Positions 41,064-52,500 of a stretch of 64,000 bases of DNA are shown here, piece after piece. How positions within the stretch are numbered: position 1 is the first letter of the stretch; each line of letters starts with the position of its first letter. The DNA comes from Tritrichomonas musculus (Eukaryota; Parabasalia; Tritrichomonadida; Tritrichomonadidae), in the NCBI GenBank assembly GCA_039105265.1, contig JAPFFF010000004.1:7669501-7733500 (forward strand). Direction: 5' to 3'. The notes under the pieces are model-generated. The model saw nothing but the letters and a program-made list of their open reading frames with translations, ran no database searches and had not been told where the DNA came from. Both the position numbers and the translations under genes were made by a program.

Positions 41064-41508
41064 ATGAACAAACTATAGATAATTCATTTTTTTATAAGAA
41101 AAATAAAACGTACTGGAATTAATTATAAGAATTTTTTGTAAGTTACTCTTTTTTAGTGAGTTTTGTGAATTTGTTTGAGCTTTAGAACAAGATTTCTTTT
41201 TATACACGTTATGCTGGAATATACGCAAGAATTTGATATGGGATTCAACCTTTTGTAAAGTGTCAAAAAACTGAATAAAATTAAGGGACAAAAACATTAC
41301 ATTTTCATGATATGTGATATAAAAAATTATAAAATACTTTTTTTTTTTTCAATAATTTTTATGTAATTTATAAAGGGGAGCTTTATAATATATGAAACAT
41401 TAACAAAACTTGATCGTCAGATCTCATGAAAGGTGAAATATCATTTTTTTAAAATATTACATGGAATATTATGAAGCAAGAGAAGAATTATCAATGATTT
41501 AAAGGTGG
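41064..41508 (+). repeat. Dispersed ~450-bp repeat, copy 1 (upstream of transposase relic)
   Basis: Aligns along most of its length with 54069-54528 in the same orientation. Shared blocks include ACAAACTATAGATAATTCAT, ACGTACTGGAATTAAT, TTTTAGAACAAGATTTCTTT, GATTCAACCTTTTG, AAATTAAGGGACA, AACAAAACTTGATCGTC and TTATCAATGAT. Indels and substitutions suggest old copies. Both copies read as a partly open minus frame ending KILIINSSTF...KKMNYL, but frames are not conserved overall. It may be the left end of the adjacent transposon or an independent element. Confidence 0.75.
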
Positions 41509-41802
41509 AATCATAAAGCACCTGGCTGAAAATATTTCCCACATCATTCAAAAAGTTGTGATTTGCCACCTTTTTCAAAAACGCCAAAGAAAAGGAAAGA
41601 TATGCTACTTTCAAGATCACAATACAGGTTTCATATCAGTTCACAAGTCAGATTTCAAAACATTCCATCTCAAAACAATTCATATAAAAAAGTTTTGCAA
41701 TTTTCAAAAAGATCACCTGTCAAAGATTCTGTAATTTATGATTTTAGAAAAACGCATTCGCATTCACAGACACGTTGAAAATTTAAAATTGGTTTTAGTA
41801 GA

Positions 41803-42874
41803 TTGAAAAGAATTGAAAGGCAGTTTGGTCTCCATCAAAAAAGAAGAAAGAGAGTCACAAAAGAATATGAAGCATTTATTGTCGAAAAGGCCTTAAGTGG
41901 CAGAATTTCATCACTAGAAATACTTCGTAAGTTCAAAGAACGATTTCCATATGTCAAAATATCTCGTTCGACTATAATTCGGACGTTAGATGAAAATAAA
42001 TTTCGTTTCAGAAAACCGAGGAACATTCAATTCCTCACCAAAGCTCACAAATTTAATCGTTATAACTTTTGCTTGTATATGCTTTCCAATAACAGAGATA
42101 TTTTCGAACTTATTCTCTTAAATGATGAGTGTAGTTTTTGTAACGCACAAGACAATCGTTCTCGGTGGATCCGATCGAATGATTTCCGTGAAGATCACTG
42201 TGCGAGGTATAAAAAATACACTTTCGGCATAATGGTGTGGGGAGCTATTGGAAAGAATCACTGATCTCCACTTGTATTTCCTAAAGGTAAAATTAATTCA
42301 GAAGAATATGTGAATTTTCTTAAAAAAGCACTTTTTTTTGACGATGCCGATCAGAAGCTTGGGAAATTAAAATATGTCTTCCAACAAGACGGAGCTACTT
42401 CACACACCACCAGAAGCACATATAATTACCTAGAAAAACATGCTTTGATTCTTTTTTGGATGGCCTGTCAACTCTCCTGATTTGTCGCCCATTGAAATGA
42501 TTTGTGATTATATTAAGAACATATTATCATCATTTGAAAAACAACCAACAAATCAGGAAGAGCTGGAAGAAGCATTATTGTTAATTTGGAACACAATGAT
42601 CCATCAAGATTATATCAACAATTTAATTGATACTTTTGAAAATCGCTTTAAAATGTGTTGTCACGTTTATGGTGGAAGCATCTCACATTTTCTCTAGGCG
42701 GGTGAATACTCCGAGTGCCCTAAAGAAATTGAAGAGTTTATCGAAGAAGAAAACGCTTCAGATTATGTTTATGAAGAAGAAGAAGAGCAACCTGAATATG
42801 AGTATGAATATGAAGAAGAGGAGGAGGAAGAGGAAGAAGATTATGAACCATCAGTTCGTTGGATTGATGGCTGA
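41803..42874 (+). pseudogene. Broken Tc1/mariner-family transposase
   Basis: Readable parts: a helix-turn-helix segment (VTKEYEAFIVEKALSGRISSL...KISRSTIIRTLDENKFRFRK), the first catalytic Asp in LLNDECSF, the second in QQDGATSHTT, and the third acidic region in NSPDLSPIEMICDYIK, then an acidic tail (EEEEEQPEYEYEYEE... ending VRWIDG). Breaks visible: a TGA after GAIGKNH (42262), a frame change near 42470 between the second Asp and NSPDLSP, and a TAG after SHFL (42695) before the acidic tail. The N-terminal first HTH is not clearly preserved in 41500-41800. It is inactive; the element ends were not found. Confidence 0.85.
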
Positions 42875-42934
42875 TTCATTGCTCAACTGCTGGCTGATTC
42901 ATTACTCAATTGCTGGCTGATTCATTGCTCAATG
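42866..42934 (+). repeat. Three 23-bp tandem repeats
   Basis: Three copies of GCTGGCTGATTCATTGCTCAA plus 2 nt with 1-3 differences, starting at the stop codon of the transposase relic. Confidence 0.85.
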
Positions 42935-43664
42935 ATGAATTAATTGATGTTGATTAATCTAGAGAATTGAATTTTATAAAATATTATTTTAAATTATTAA
43001 TAATGTTAAATATATTTTTACAGTATTTAATAATTTTAGCATTTTAAAATGCAATTTATACATATAAAAAGATTTTATTTCTGGTAAAACAAATTATAAA
43101 CTTCAAAATTTGAACATTTAAATAAACAGTTAATTAAAGTTAACATTACTCAAATTTTTTAAAAAACTAAAATATAGGTGAGAATCATGATTATTCATCA
43201 AATACCATCTTTTGACCAAAAATATCCAGAAGCAAAATTCAATCACGGCAGCATTTCCTATAAAGGGGGATATGTTAATTTCAATACTACCAAAGTAAAC
43301 AATAATTTATTATTTGCATCTTTATATCAAGTTCAATTTTTCATTAAATTCAAATTCAACCATACTAAAGTAATTTTAAAACAAGTAAATCATAAAAAGA
43401 TAGTATAATGGTGCGATTTATCATACATCGTGTATCCATTAAAATTAATTTTAATTTGAATAATCCAATTTTTTATTATAACTTTTTGAAAGTCTCAAAA
43501 TTTTTATTTTTTTATACATTCAAAACAATTGAAAAATTTCTGTGTCCAATTTCTCGTACTTTTCAATTTTCCCTCAATTTAAAAATAACCTTCTCAATTT
43601 CCCTCAATTTTCTGTGTGGTACGGATATTTTCAAAACAGTTTATCTAAATGAATTAATAAATAT
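42935..43664. other. AT-rich spacer with short open frames of unclear nature
   Basis: Frames at 43178-43408 (containing IPSFDQKYPEAKFNHGSISYKGG) and 43408-43668 look slightly protein-like at their starts but have no domain, no Inr and AT-driven composition. CTCAATTTCCCTCAATTT repeats lie near 43570-43615. Confidence 0.35.
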
Positions 43665-43928
43665 TTAAATGCAAAACTTTAAACATAAGTGATAATTGTT
43701 CACTAATTCATTATATTCTTTATTATAGACTTGTTTGAAGTCCGTGAAGATTTCGCCGTTCTCTTTGATTATTTTCATGGCTTCTGTTCTTCGAATCGGG
43801 TTTGCTTTTCCCGCACAACAACCGATATCTTCATCAAGATGTACTTCGACTTCGTTCACTTTGAGAATTGCTTTAATGATTTCTTCTAAGCATTCTTTAG
43901 GGACAATAATAGAATGCTTAGAGATCAA
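43665..43928 (-). CDS. Possible small or remnant coding exon, unknown function
   Basis: 87 codons with base composition and residue use of real protein (MISKHSIIVPKECLEEIIKA, then HLDEDIGCCAGKANPIRRTE and KIIKENGEIFTDFKQVYNKE). The open frame extends upstream of the ATG as DKALLSNL to a stop near 43960. No Inr is seen. I do not recognise the family. It may be the surviving exon of a decayed gene in the desert. Confidence 0.4.
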   Translation of the reverse strand: MISKHSIIVPKECLEEIIKAILKVNEVEVHLDEDIGCCAGKANPIRRTEAMKIIKENGEIFTDFKQVYNKEYNELVNNYHLCLKFCI

Positions 43929-43964
43929 ATTGCTTAAAAGAGCCTTATCCTAAATAAGAAGAAG

Positions 43965-44801
43965 ATATAAATGCAAAATGATTCTATTAAAATCATTATT
44001 ATTTTGAAGCTAAAATTTTGTATTATTTATTTTGAATAGAGACATTTATGCCTTAATGTTTTGTTTAATTTTTACCTTTTTATTAATGTTATGCGAAATT
44101 TAGAAGAGATGTAAAGAGAGTAAGCTCCAAAATAATATTTTTGACATGCTGATTGATATCATATTTCGACAATCACAAGCACGAAAAATAGTTCTTTTAT
44201 ACTAAAAGAAAACTTTAATTAATATTAAATCGATTTGTCAATATTATATTTGAATAAATAAAATATAAAGAAACTTATAAAGCAAATACTCTTTTTTTCA
44301 AATTTTTCTTCTCAGCCATATCTACTTAATATATTTTCTCATAATTATAACAAATTAATTATAATATAAAAATATGCCGATATACAAAATTTTATCAAAA
44401 AAAGTTTTCAGCATCAATATTTGATATCTTTTTTTTTTTTTTTTGTGGTTTTAAGAGCACGAACGTGATATTTGTCGCTGAAGTGATGGTAAATATGATA
44501 AATTGGATCTAATTTTTTTTAATCATCACAAAAAAGTTTGCAGCGATTTTAAAATTTTTCGTACGTTTATGATTTTTGTTAACATTACTTTCTAAAAAAA
44601 GATAACTATCTAACGTATATTTTAATATTTTTTAAGATCTTTATTTTTAAAGGAGGGGCTTATGATTTAAACCTTATTCTCTCAAATTTTAATATGTTAA
44701 TGTATATTGGATTACAAAGATTTTTAAAGAGAGAATTTTCAAATTTTTGATTTTTCATGAAATTTGAATATTTTATTTTTGTAATATTTCTTATATTGGC
44801 A
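43965..44801. other. AT-rich region, no gene seen
   Basis: Only AT-driven frames; a T-tract at ~44431-44445. Confidence 0.35.
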
Positions 44802-45139
44802 TTAAGGGACCACTATCATATTTTTTTGTAAACATTTCAATATTGAGAAAACTCATAGAAAAGAAAATTCAATAGTTGTTATCTCGGAAAAAGTTTAAAA
44901 CTTTAAAATTTCACCATTCCGATCATTTTTGTAAAATTTTTACTCCTTTCAACTTTTATATTTTTATTGAAAAAAGGGAATAGGCTTAAAAGAAGAATAG
45001 AAATAAATGATATGTAATTTATATAATTTATATATACTAAAATATAGCAAAAATACTCAAGAAATAATTTTTTTTAAGTCAATTAATTTTGTGATAACTC
45101 ATAGAATTTTTAACATAGAATTTGATAGTGGTCCCTTAA
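44802..45139. mobile_element. MITE-like element, 338 bp, TTAA-flanked terminal inverted repeats
   Basis: Perfect 17-bp inverted ends TTAAGGGACCACTATCA (44802-44818) and its complement (45123-45139). The interior is AT-rich and non-coding with a direct ACTCATAGAA motif near both ends. Like the 29935 element it starts TTAAGG, so both may use TTAA targets or belong to one group. Confidence 0.75.
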
Positions 45140-46891
45140 ACTCTTTTAAAAATTAATATAAAAAGGATAACAAATAAATATTCTATTTATCTCAATTAAT
45201 TCATTATAGATGTGAAGATATTTACATTTTCCATGGCGACCGTTTAATTTGCACCCTTAAGGATAAACTATTCAAAAATTAGAAAAACCCTTAAATGAAT
45301 GTTTTATTAAAAAGATTTTCACAAAAAAATGGTAGAGTATATGGGGAAAAAAAAATTATGAGACAAAATAATATTAATCACAATTTCACATAAATAGAAA
45401 AGATTTAGAAATCTGAGATCTTGCAGTTTTATTTATCACTATAATTGATGTAGTATCATCATATTTTTGCTTATTTTTATGAAGGTAAATTCTCAATATA
45501 ATTAATCTACATTTTTTTAAATAATGATTAATTTTGAATTTTTTAATGGCATTTTATTTTCAAACATATAATATATTATTTCCTTATAGAAATATTTAAT
45601 ATATAAGGAGTATTGCATGATATATTTTAATATGTGATATCATATCGGACTTATCAAAAAGTTGATTAAAAAAAAAATTAACAAAAAACCATCATTTCTT
45701 AATAAAATTTGAAATTATTTGAGTATTTGATATTAAATAGATATTTTTATTTCATAAATATCAAAAATTAATAAAAATATTAATTTTTCACAAAATATCA
45801 ATATGAATATTTGATTTTCATTTTTCGGTTTTTACCTTGTTATTATAATGTTAAAGATGTATACAATGGAATTCCAGAGTTTCAGTTTTGCAACTTTGAA
45901 ATTTTATTTTGTAAAAAAATATAAAAATGCACATTAAGCCTCAAGCTATAAAAAATTACTTCTGCAAATTAATTAAGTGCATCTTATACCTTTATTATTT
46001 ATAGTTGATGAATTGAAATATTTCATATATAATGAATTGAAAAAGATTCAATTTTTTTTTTTCAAAAAATACCAATTATTTTCCGAATGCAATGAACTTA
46101 TTTCAATTTATCAATATATTCATAATATATAATTGTATATAAATTCGTTTTCCACATTATATTCTTTCGTAATTATTTTTTTCTTGTAAAAACCTATATA
46201 TAAAATATTTTTAATTTTTAAATTTTTTCAATTCATCAAACATAATAAATTGACAAAACCAATTAGAAATCAATAAACACATAATATATATTTTAATGAG
46301 AAATGACGTTCATTTGAAATTGTTTGTCTAATAGAGTTTTTTGCATTTTATTTTAGAAGAATGTGATATTAATATTCAACAAATATATTTGATTCAAAAA
46401 ACTATCTCAGATATTTACAACGCATATATGATATATATCATTTCCCCACAAATTGGTAAGAATTTATTAAGGATATATTAGGATGACCCCAAAAGTGAAG
46501 TGAAAATTTTGTTCAAATTATTTGTAATTTTTTTCTATTTGTAGTAGGCTTTAGGAATTGATAATAATAAGAAACAACTAAAATTATATTACATTAATAA
46601 TTATTACTTAAAATACAAAAGATAATTATTATTTCAGAAAATATGCTAAAATTATTTTTTTTTTTTACAATATTTTTTAGTTTATTATTTGTTTCACATC
46701 TGACTGATAAAAAGCTTTTTCATTTGGATAAAAAATTAGAAATTATATATGAAAAACATTTATTACTAATTATTATTAGAAAAGCTCTAATATTTTGAGA
46801 AAATTTGTTTATTTTTTTATCCGACCAAATATAAATTGTCCATTAATTGTTTTTTGTCCATTATTTTTTTTTTTTCATATACTCTAACACT
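45140..46891. other. AT-rich region, no gene seen
   Basis: 1.75 kb without a credible frame. A slightly GC-richer patch at ~45232-45275 (CCATGGCGACCG) has no assignable function. Confidence 0.35.
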
Positions 46892-46996
46892 TTCGGTTAT
46901 CAAATTTGTTTTTTTCGTAATCAGAATGAGCTTTTCCGTTATCATATAGAACTCTTCCGTTATTAAAGTGGACATTTCCGTTATAATCCCAAAAAG
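46892..46996. repeat. Five-unit degenerate tandem repeat with exact 21-bp spacing
   Basis: TTC(C/G)GTTAT-like boxes begin at 46892, 46913, 46934, 46955 and 46976, each exactly 21 bp apart. The last three are identical in the 9-bp core while the rest of each unit varies. On the minus strand an open frame of ~64 codons without an early ATG reads heptads such as LITEEFYMITEKLILITKK, so it may be a relic of a 7-residue repeat protein, or a protein-binding array with two-turn spacing. Confidence 0.65.
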
Positions 46997-47391
46997 ACAG
47001 CATATAATTTAATTCCTTCAAAGCAATAAATTATATAAAATAATATTTTTATAATATATAAACTATATCAATATATATAATAAATATATAAATAAAATTA
47101 ATGTAATTGTTATGTGAACACTGAAATTGAAATATATAAATATATAATTAATCTTATAAATTATAATTTAATGGTTTAAATTAAGAATCAATAGATGAAG
47201 TGCAATCAGGTGTTGTAACTTAATATGAGCTATATTACTCTATTATATTTGATTAAACATATATTATTTTTTCTTTGCAATATTATCATGATATTTCTTA
47301 TGATTTGATATTAAATGAAATTCAATTCCTATAGTATAATGGAATTATTGAAAATTTAATTAGCATATGCTCATTTTTATAGAAAATTTAA

Positions 47392-49296
47392 TTTATTAAT
47401 AAAAAAAATTCAATGTAGAAATGATCTTTTTTTTATTTTATCCTGGGCTTTTCTGTCCATAAAATTTTCTGTCCGTTTCTAACTTTTTGAAACAAGGCGT
47501 CACTTTTTATGGATAGAAAGCGGTTATTTTAATCGATAAACTCTCAAATAATTGAAATAAATGTCCATAACGAACATTTTTTGGACATTTTATATAATCA
47601 TAAAATATTTAGCATTTTTGATTGTTCTTTCATATAGTTAAAGAATATTCTCTTATTGCGAAATTAATTGAATTTCATTTATCAATAAAAATAACAATAT
47701 TTTGAAATTCCATCAATAAATAACTTATTATTATTATCATTAGAGACTAAGGAAAAAGTCTTAGCTTTTTTAAAATTCCATGATTTATATATTAAAAACA
47801 ATTTAATTTTAAAAAATCCTGAAAAAACGCCAAAGAAATCTCTATTTAAAAAAATATTTGTTTTTTAAAATACCAATTTTTTACGATTATTTTGAAGTGA
47901 AAACAAAAAATCGATAAAATTTTGAATAAATTGATTTATTTCAAAAATAAATATAATTTTGAAAAAACTTGTTGTTGCATATTTGCAATGGTTTTTGTTA
48001 TAAAAAAAATATTTTTAAAACAAATTTTTTTTGCGTAAATTACAATATACTATTTACAAAAACCAATAATAAAAATATTCAAGGTTATCAATATTTTAAT
48101 AAATTGAGAAGAATGAAAATTATCTCTAAAACTTTGGAAATAAAAAAGAACAACTTCTTTGTTTCTAAGAAAGTACAATAATATGTGAGCACGACAACCA
48201 ATCATAGCAATCTTTTATGAACAATAATTTTTTTCTTTTGAAATATTTTATTTCTATTTTACATTTTTGTAGAGCACATATCCTGCAAACCTCACAGCAA
48301 CAATAAAGTTATATCAATTTTTACTCATAATTACATCTAATTTATGAATAAAAGCATTTAAAAATAATTGCAAATAATTTGTAATCATAATATGAGCAAT
48401 TTCTTTAATTTTTTAAAGTTATATTTGCACAAAAAAAAATTATTTTAAAAAAGATATTTAAATGGCAAATACTTTTTGTAATCAATAAAAAAAGTTATTT
48501 CAAAAAAATTGCAAATTGAAACAAAAGAATTTTTTTTGTGAAAAAATTAATTTTTTCAAAAGATGACAACTTTTTTGCAAATGTAATTCTTTTTGGCCAA
48601 AAAGTTATTATCTGAAAAAACTCAATTTAATTGAATTACTAGTATTTTTTCTAATAAATACATTTAATGCAAAATATCGTTGGAATTTTAAAATTAAAAA
48701 TAATTTTGATAAGTCTCTATTATTAGTTTTACAACTCTTAATATATATATAATATAGGTATTTTTGAATCCAACATTTTATTTAACGAAGTTATTAAAAT
48801 GCATTTTAAAAAAAATATTATCGTTCTTATAACCTTATCAATTTTAGAAAAATTTGAATTTATATTTGTTTTTAATAAGAACCAAATTATCATTTAATTT
48901 CATTTTTTTTAAATATGAACGATTAAATTTTATTCAAAAATAATTTTTTTATTATTATTTTTTGGATAATTCAAAAGCTAAAGTATAAAACAATAAAAAA
49001 GAACATTATTATTTTTGAGGTAGTTCAATGAAAATATTGAATGTTCTGTCCGTATTTGAGTCAAATGGACATTTTTGGACATTTTGGACAGTGTAAAGTT
49101 TTCAAAATATAACGAGAAAATTTTCCTGTCCATTGGATATTTTTTAAAACTTTTTGAATGAAATCCGTTTGGACAGAAAAGCCCAGATTTTATCTTATCT
49201 TTATACAAAAAATTCAATTTATTCAGAAAAAGTTGAAAATATCTAGTATTAAATATATGAGAAATTATTTAATAATTATTCTTATCTATTTATTTG

Positions 49297-49345
<49 letters not shown>

Positions 49346-49378
49346 TCATTTCTACATTGAATTTTTTTTATTAATAAA
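47392..49378. mobile_element. Fold-back (inverted-repeat) element interrupted by a second element
   Basis: A perfect 38-bp inverted repeat: 47392-47429 is the exact reverse complement of 49341-49378 (core AATTCAATGTAGAAATGATC). Without the 1.75-kb insert the unit would be ~240 bp, ending in a long T-run/A-run palindrome (about 49293-49343). No coding capacity. Probably a MITE or fold-back element. Confidence 0.7.
47443..49186. mobile_element. 1.74-kb non-autonomous DNA transposon with 8-bp target duplication, hAT-like
   Basis: 17-bp terminal inverted repeats CTGGGCTTTTCTGTCCA (47443-47459, complement at 49170-49186) are flanked by the 8-bp direct repeat ATTTTATC (47435-47442 and 49187-49194). 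An 8-bp duplication with CWGGG-type ends fits the hAT superfamily, although P-type elements also make 8 bp. Subterminal GTCC/GGAC motifs recur (TGTCCGTTTC near the left end; TGGACATTTTTGGACATTTT near the right). No transposase frame is inside. It is inserted in the fold-back element at 47392-49378. Confidence 0.65.
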
Positions 49379-49523
49379 ATCTGTTTATTCAAAATCTAAA
49401 AAACGGTTTTATTGAAAATTTCACAGATAATTTAAAATCAAAACAACTTGAAAAAGTTTAATCGTTATTTTTTTTATTAGAAAAAGTTAACGTTTATACC
49501 AATTTCAGTGTTCATATAACCAT

Positions 49524-49529
49524 TCATTT
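49524..49529 (+). promoter_or_regulatory. Initiator (Inr) TCATTT
   Basis: Trichomonad initiator with the start A 13 nt before the ATG at 49539. Confidence 0.6.
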
Positions 49530-49538
49530 TATTAATAA

Positions 49539-52500
49539 ATGATCTTATATTTTTTACTTAATTGCTTTATTGTAGTTAGCCCAGATCAACTTCAGGATGA
49601 ATATCCAAGGATTGGATTAAAATATTCAATAGATGGAGGTGAAAAGAAATGGTTTTCCAATGAAGAGCATGGAAGTAATAGCAAATATATAGATAAAAAT
49701 GCTCCTTTTCGTATAACTATTTACATGGTTCATAAATTTTGTTATGATGATGAAATCATTTATGATGCAAATTTTACTACAGAAAAAGAATGTCAATCAA
49801 TATACCTTCTTCCTGAGCATTATTTAAAAAAATGCGATAATGGGTATTCAATAGAAATACACAATGATATTAAGGATATGTATGATGTAAATATTGTCAA
49901 ACCTAACAAAGAAGTATATGAACTTTTACGCAGGGTTCCAAGTATATTTCGTTATGGTCATTATGAAAAATTTTCACTTGATATTTATTTAGCATGGAGC
50001 AGAAATACTAGTCATCCATATTATCTTGAAACAATTGTCGTAAATGAAACAAATATGGTACGAAAATATGTTGATTCGGATGTCCCAGTTCAAGCATATC
50101 CACATGATATTTGTCTTTTAAATGATCTTCCATATTTCTACAAAATTGGTTATATTAACAAAAAAAATGAAACTATTGTTTTTAACAAAGTAGACAATTA
50201 TTCTTTCGTTGAACTAGATCAATTTATTTTTGATGTTAAAATTTTTTCATCTCCAAGTTGCAATTATTCAAGAGGGCTTTCAATGCTTAATGTCACTGCA
50301 GAACAAAATTCAACATGTTATACAATCACAAAAAAAGATCTTCCTGATGAATGTGCATATGATGGTTATCCAGATGATACACCAAAATACTTACCTGATA
50401 CAAGCAACAATTCTAAAATTCCTTATTATTTTTTATTTATTGGAGAATGTGATCATTATGATGAATTAATTCAAAAGTGTACCAATAAATCAGTTACATA
50501 TCCATTTTGCAATTTTGTTCTAAATGCAGTTGGTAATCGTTGTACAAATATTGATGAATATAATTTAAAAAATCTTCCTATTGCTATTAACAAATTATTC
50601 ATAATAACTAGTGAAAGTATTTATGATCCTCGCTTCTTTGATTTATTACATCCAACCATTGTTCATATCAAAGGTATTGATATGAAAGATCCAGAAATTT
50701 ATTTTCAAAATTATGATAAAGATCAAGAAAAAAGGTTAAATATGTCAATTCCTCTAGATTGCAAAGGAAAAGTGTCATATTTGACAGCCGAAAATTTCGA
50801 TATTGAAATTCCATATGAACAACCTTTAACTATAGAAAGTGTTTATTTGAAAAATAGCGATATTTCAGGAAGATTTCATACCAAATATATAACTTTGGAT
50901 GAGAAATCAGTCGTTAATTATTATGAATTCAATGTTTTTAAACAGTTTACTTATGCTATTGGCAAAAAAAAAGATCGCCGCCAATATAGAATTGATTATG
51001 ATCAATTTTTTACCTATGTTCGATCTAAAAATTATGAAGAAGAATATTATAAGGGCGAAGGAACATTACAATTAGCTAATTATGATCAAACTGAAAGATA
51101 TGGACTTAATTTTGTTGGCCATTTTGTTGAGTTAAATGTTATGGAATCTAAATATCATAATCACTTTCATCCAATTAATATATCTATATTGCCAATGGAT
51201 GATGAATTACCAAGTTCGGATAATCCAATTCTTTTAAATGATGAACCTAAATATAAAGTTAACATTATAACTACTGGAAATTGGTCATCTATAGAAAATA
51301 ATGATACTGTCTACTTCACAGCTTATCATGATTTAATTGAAGTTGATGCAAATTTAAATTCGTATACAACATTGCAAAAAGTAAACCCATATAGATACCA
51401 ACCTGTTACATGGGCACCTGTTTCCTATCAGCCATTAGACTCTATTGATAAATCTTTAATATCATACATTATAATTTCTGATTATGGTGATTTAGCCCAA
51501 TGCAATAAAGTCCTAGAAAAAATGTTAGAATGTAGATGGCTTGATTGCAAAGAAAAAAATGATATGATTGATTATATTATTGATGCTAAATGTGTTATCC
51601 AAAATACTCTTGATGAATCTTTGAAAAATATCAAAGAAAATATAGATAAATTATATATTGTTAACAATATTAATAATACAAAAATTGATTTTAATCAATT
51701 GCCTCATCAAGTTGTCGTCAATTTGACAAGTGTCCAATCACTTTTTGATTCATCAGAAAATAATTCAATACATAACGATCAAATTAAAAGAAATGTAATA
51801 ATAAAGGGAGGAATAAGCAATAAAGTGTCATATTTAACAATTTCAGATTCATTAATCACAATACTTGAAAATGATTTAAATATAGATTCGCTTAGACTCT
51901 ACAATTCAGCTATTACAAATGCTTCCAAAAACATTAAATCATATAATCTAATAGTTGATTTGGGGTCACATGCAAATCTTTTTTCGTATGATAAATACAT
52001 TGACGTAAAACAATATACTTTTATTTTGGATGATGAAAATGCACATTATAAAATTTTATTTGATTCAGATAAGTTGAAAATTTTAATTAAAGGTTCAAAT
52101 GATACAGAATATGAATCAATAGATCAACAATTAGGATATGTTTTTTATAATAATTTTGATATTTTTGGTTTGATTACTTTTTCCCATAATATTGATTTTG
52201 GTGTTTTAGATCCAAATGCTAATATCAAAAATGTAAATATTACAGTATACAATGATAAATTTGATAAAAATTCTATTAATTATGCACCTATTGAAGAATC
52301 AAAATATAAATTAATATTAAATGTATCTGATGAATTTCCTTCAGATAAAACAATTAATGTCACATTCACTGCTTTTCATGACCTAATTGAATTAAATTAT
52401 TCAAAGCCATATATAAATTTGATTCAAAAAGATGTATTCAAATTTAACCCGCATCCTTTGATTATCCCAGATCCAACTAATACTCCGACAATTTCATCAT

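Noticed and set aside
41073-41297. Small protein gene in the dispersed repeat (also 54078-54356)
   Set aside because: The two copies do not keep the same frame through the alignment; openness is explained by AT-rich sequence.
43178-43668. Two adjacent small plus-strand ORFs
   Set aside because: No initiator, no domain and AT-driven composition; only noted as unclear frames in the spacer.
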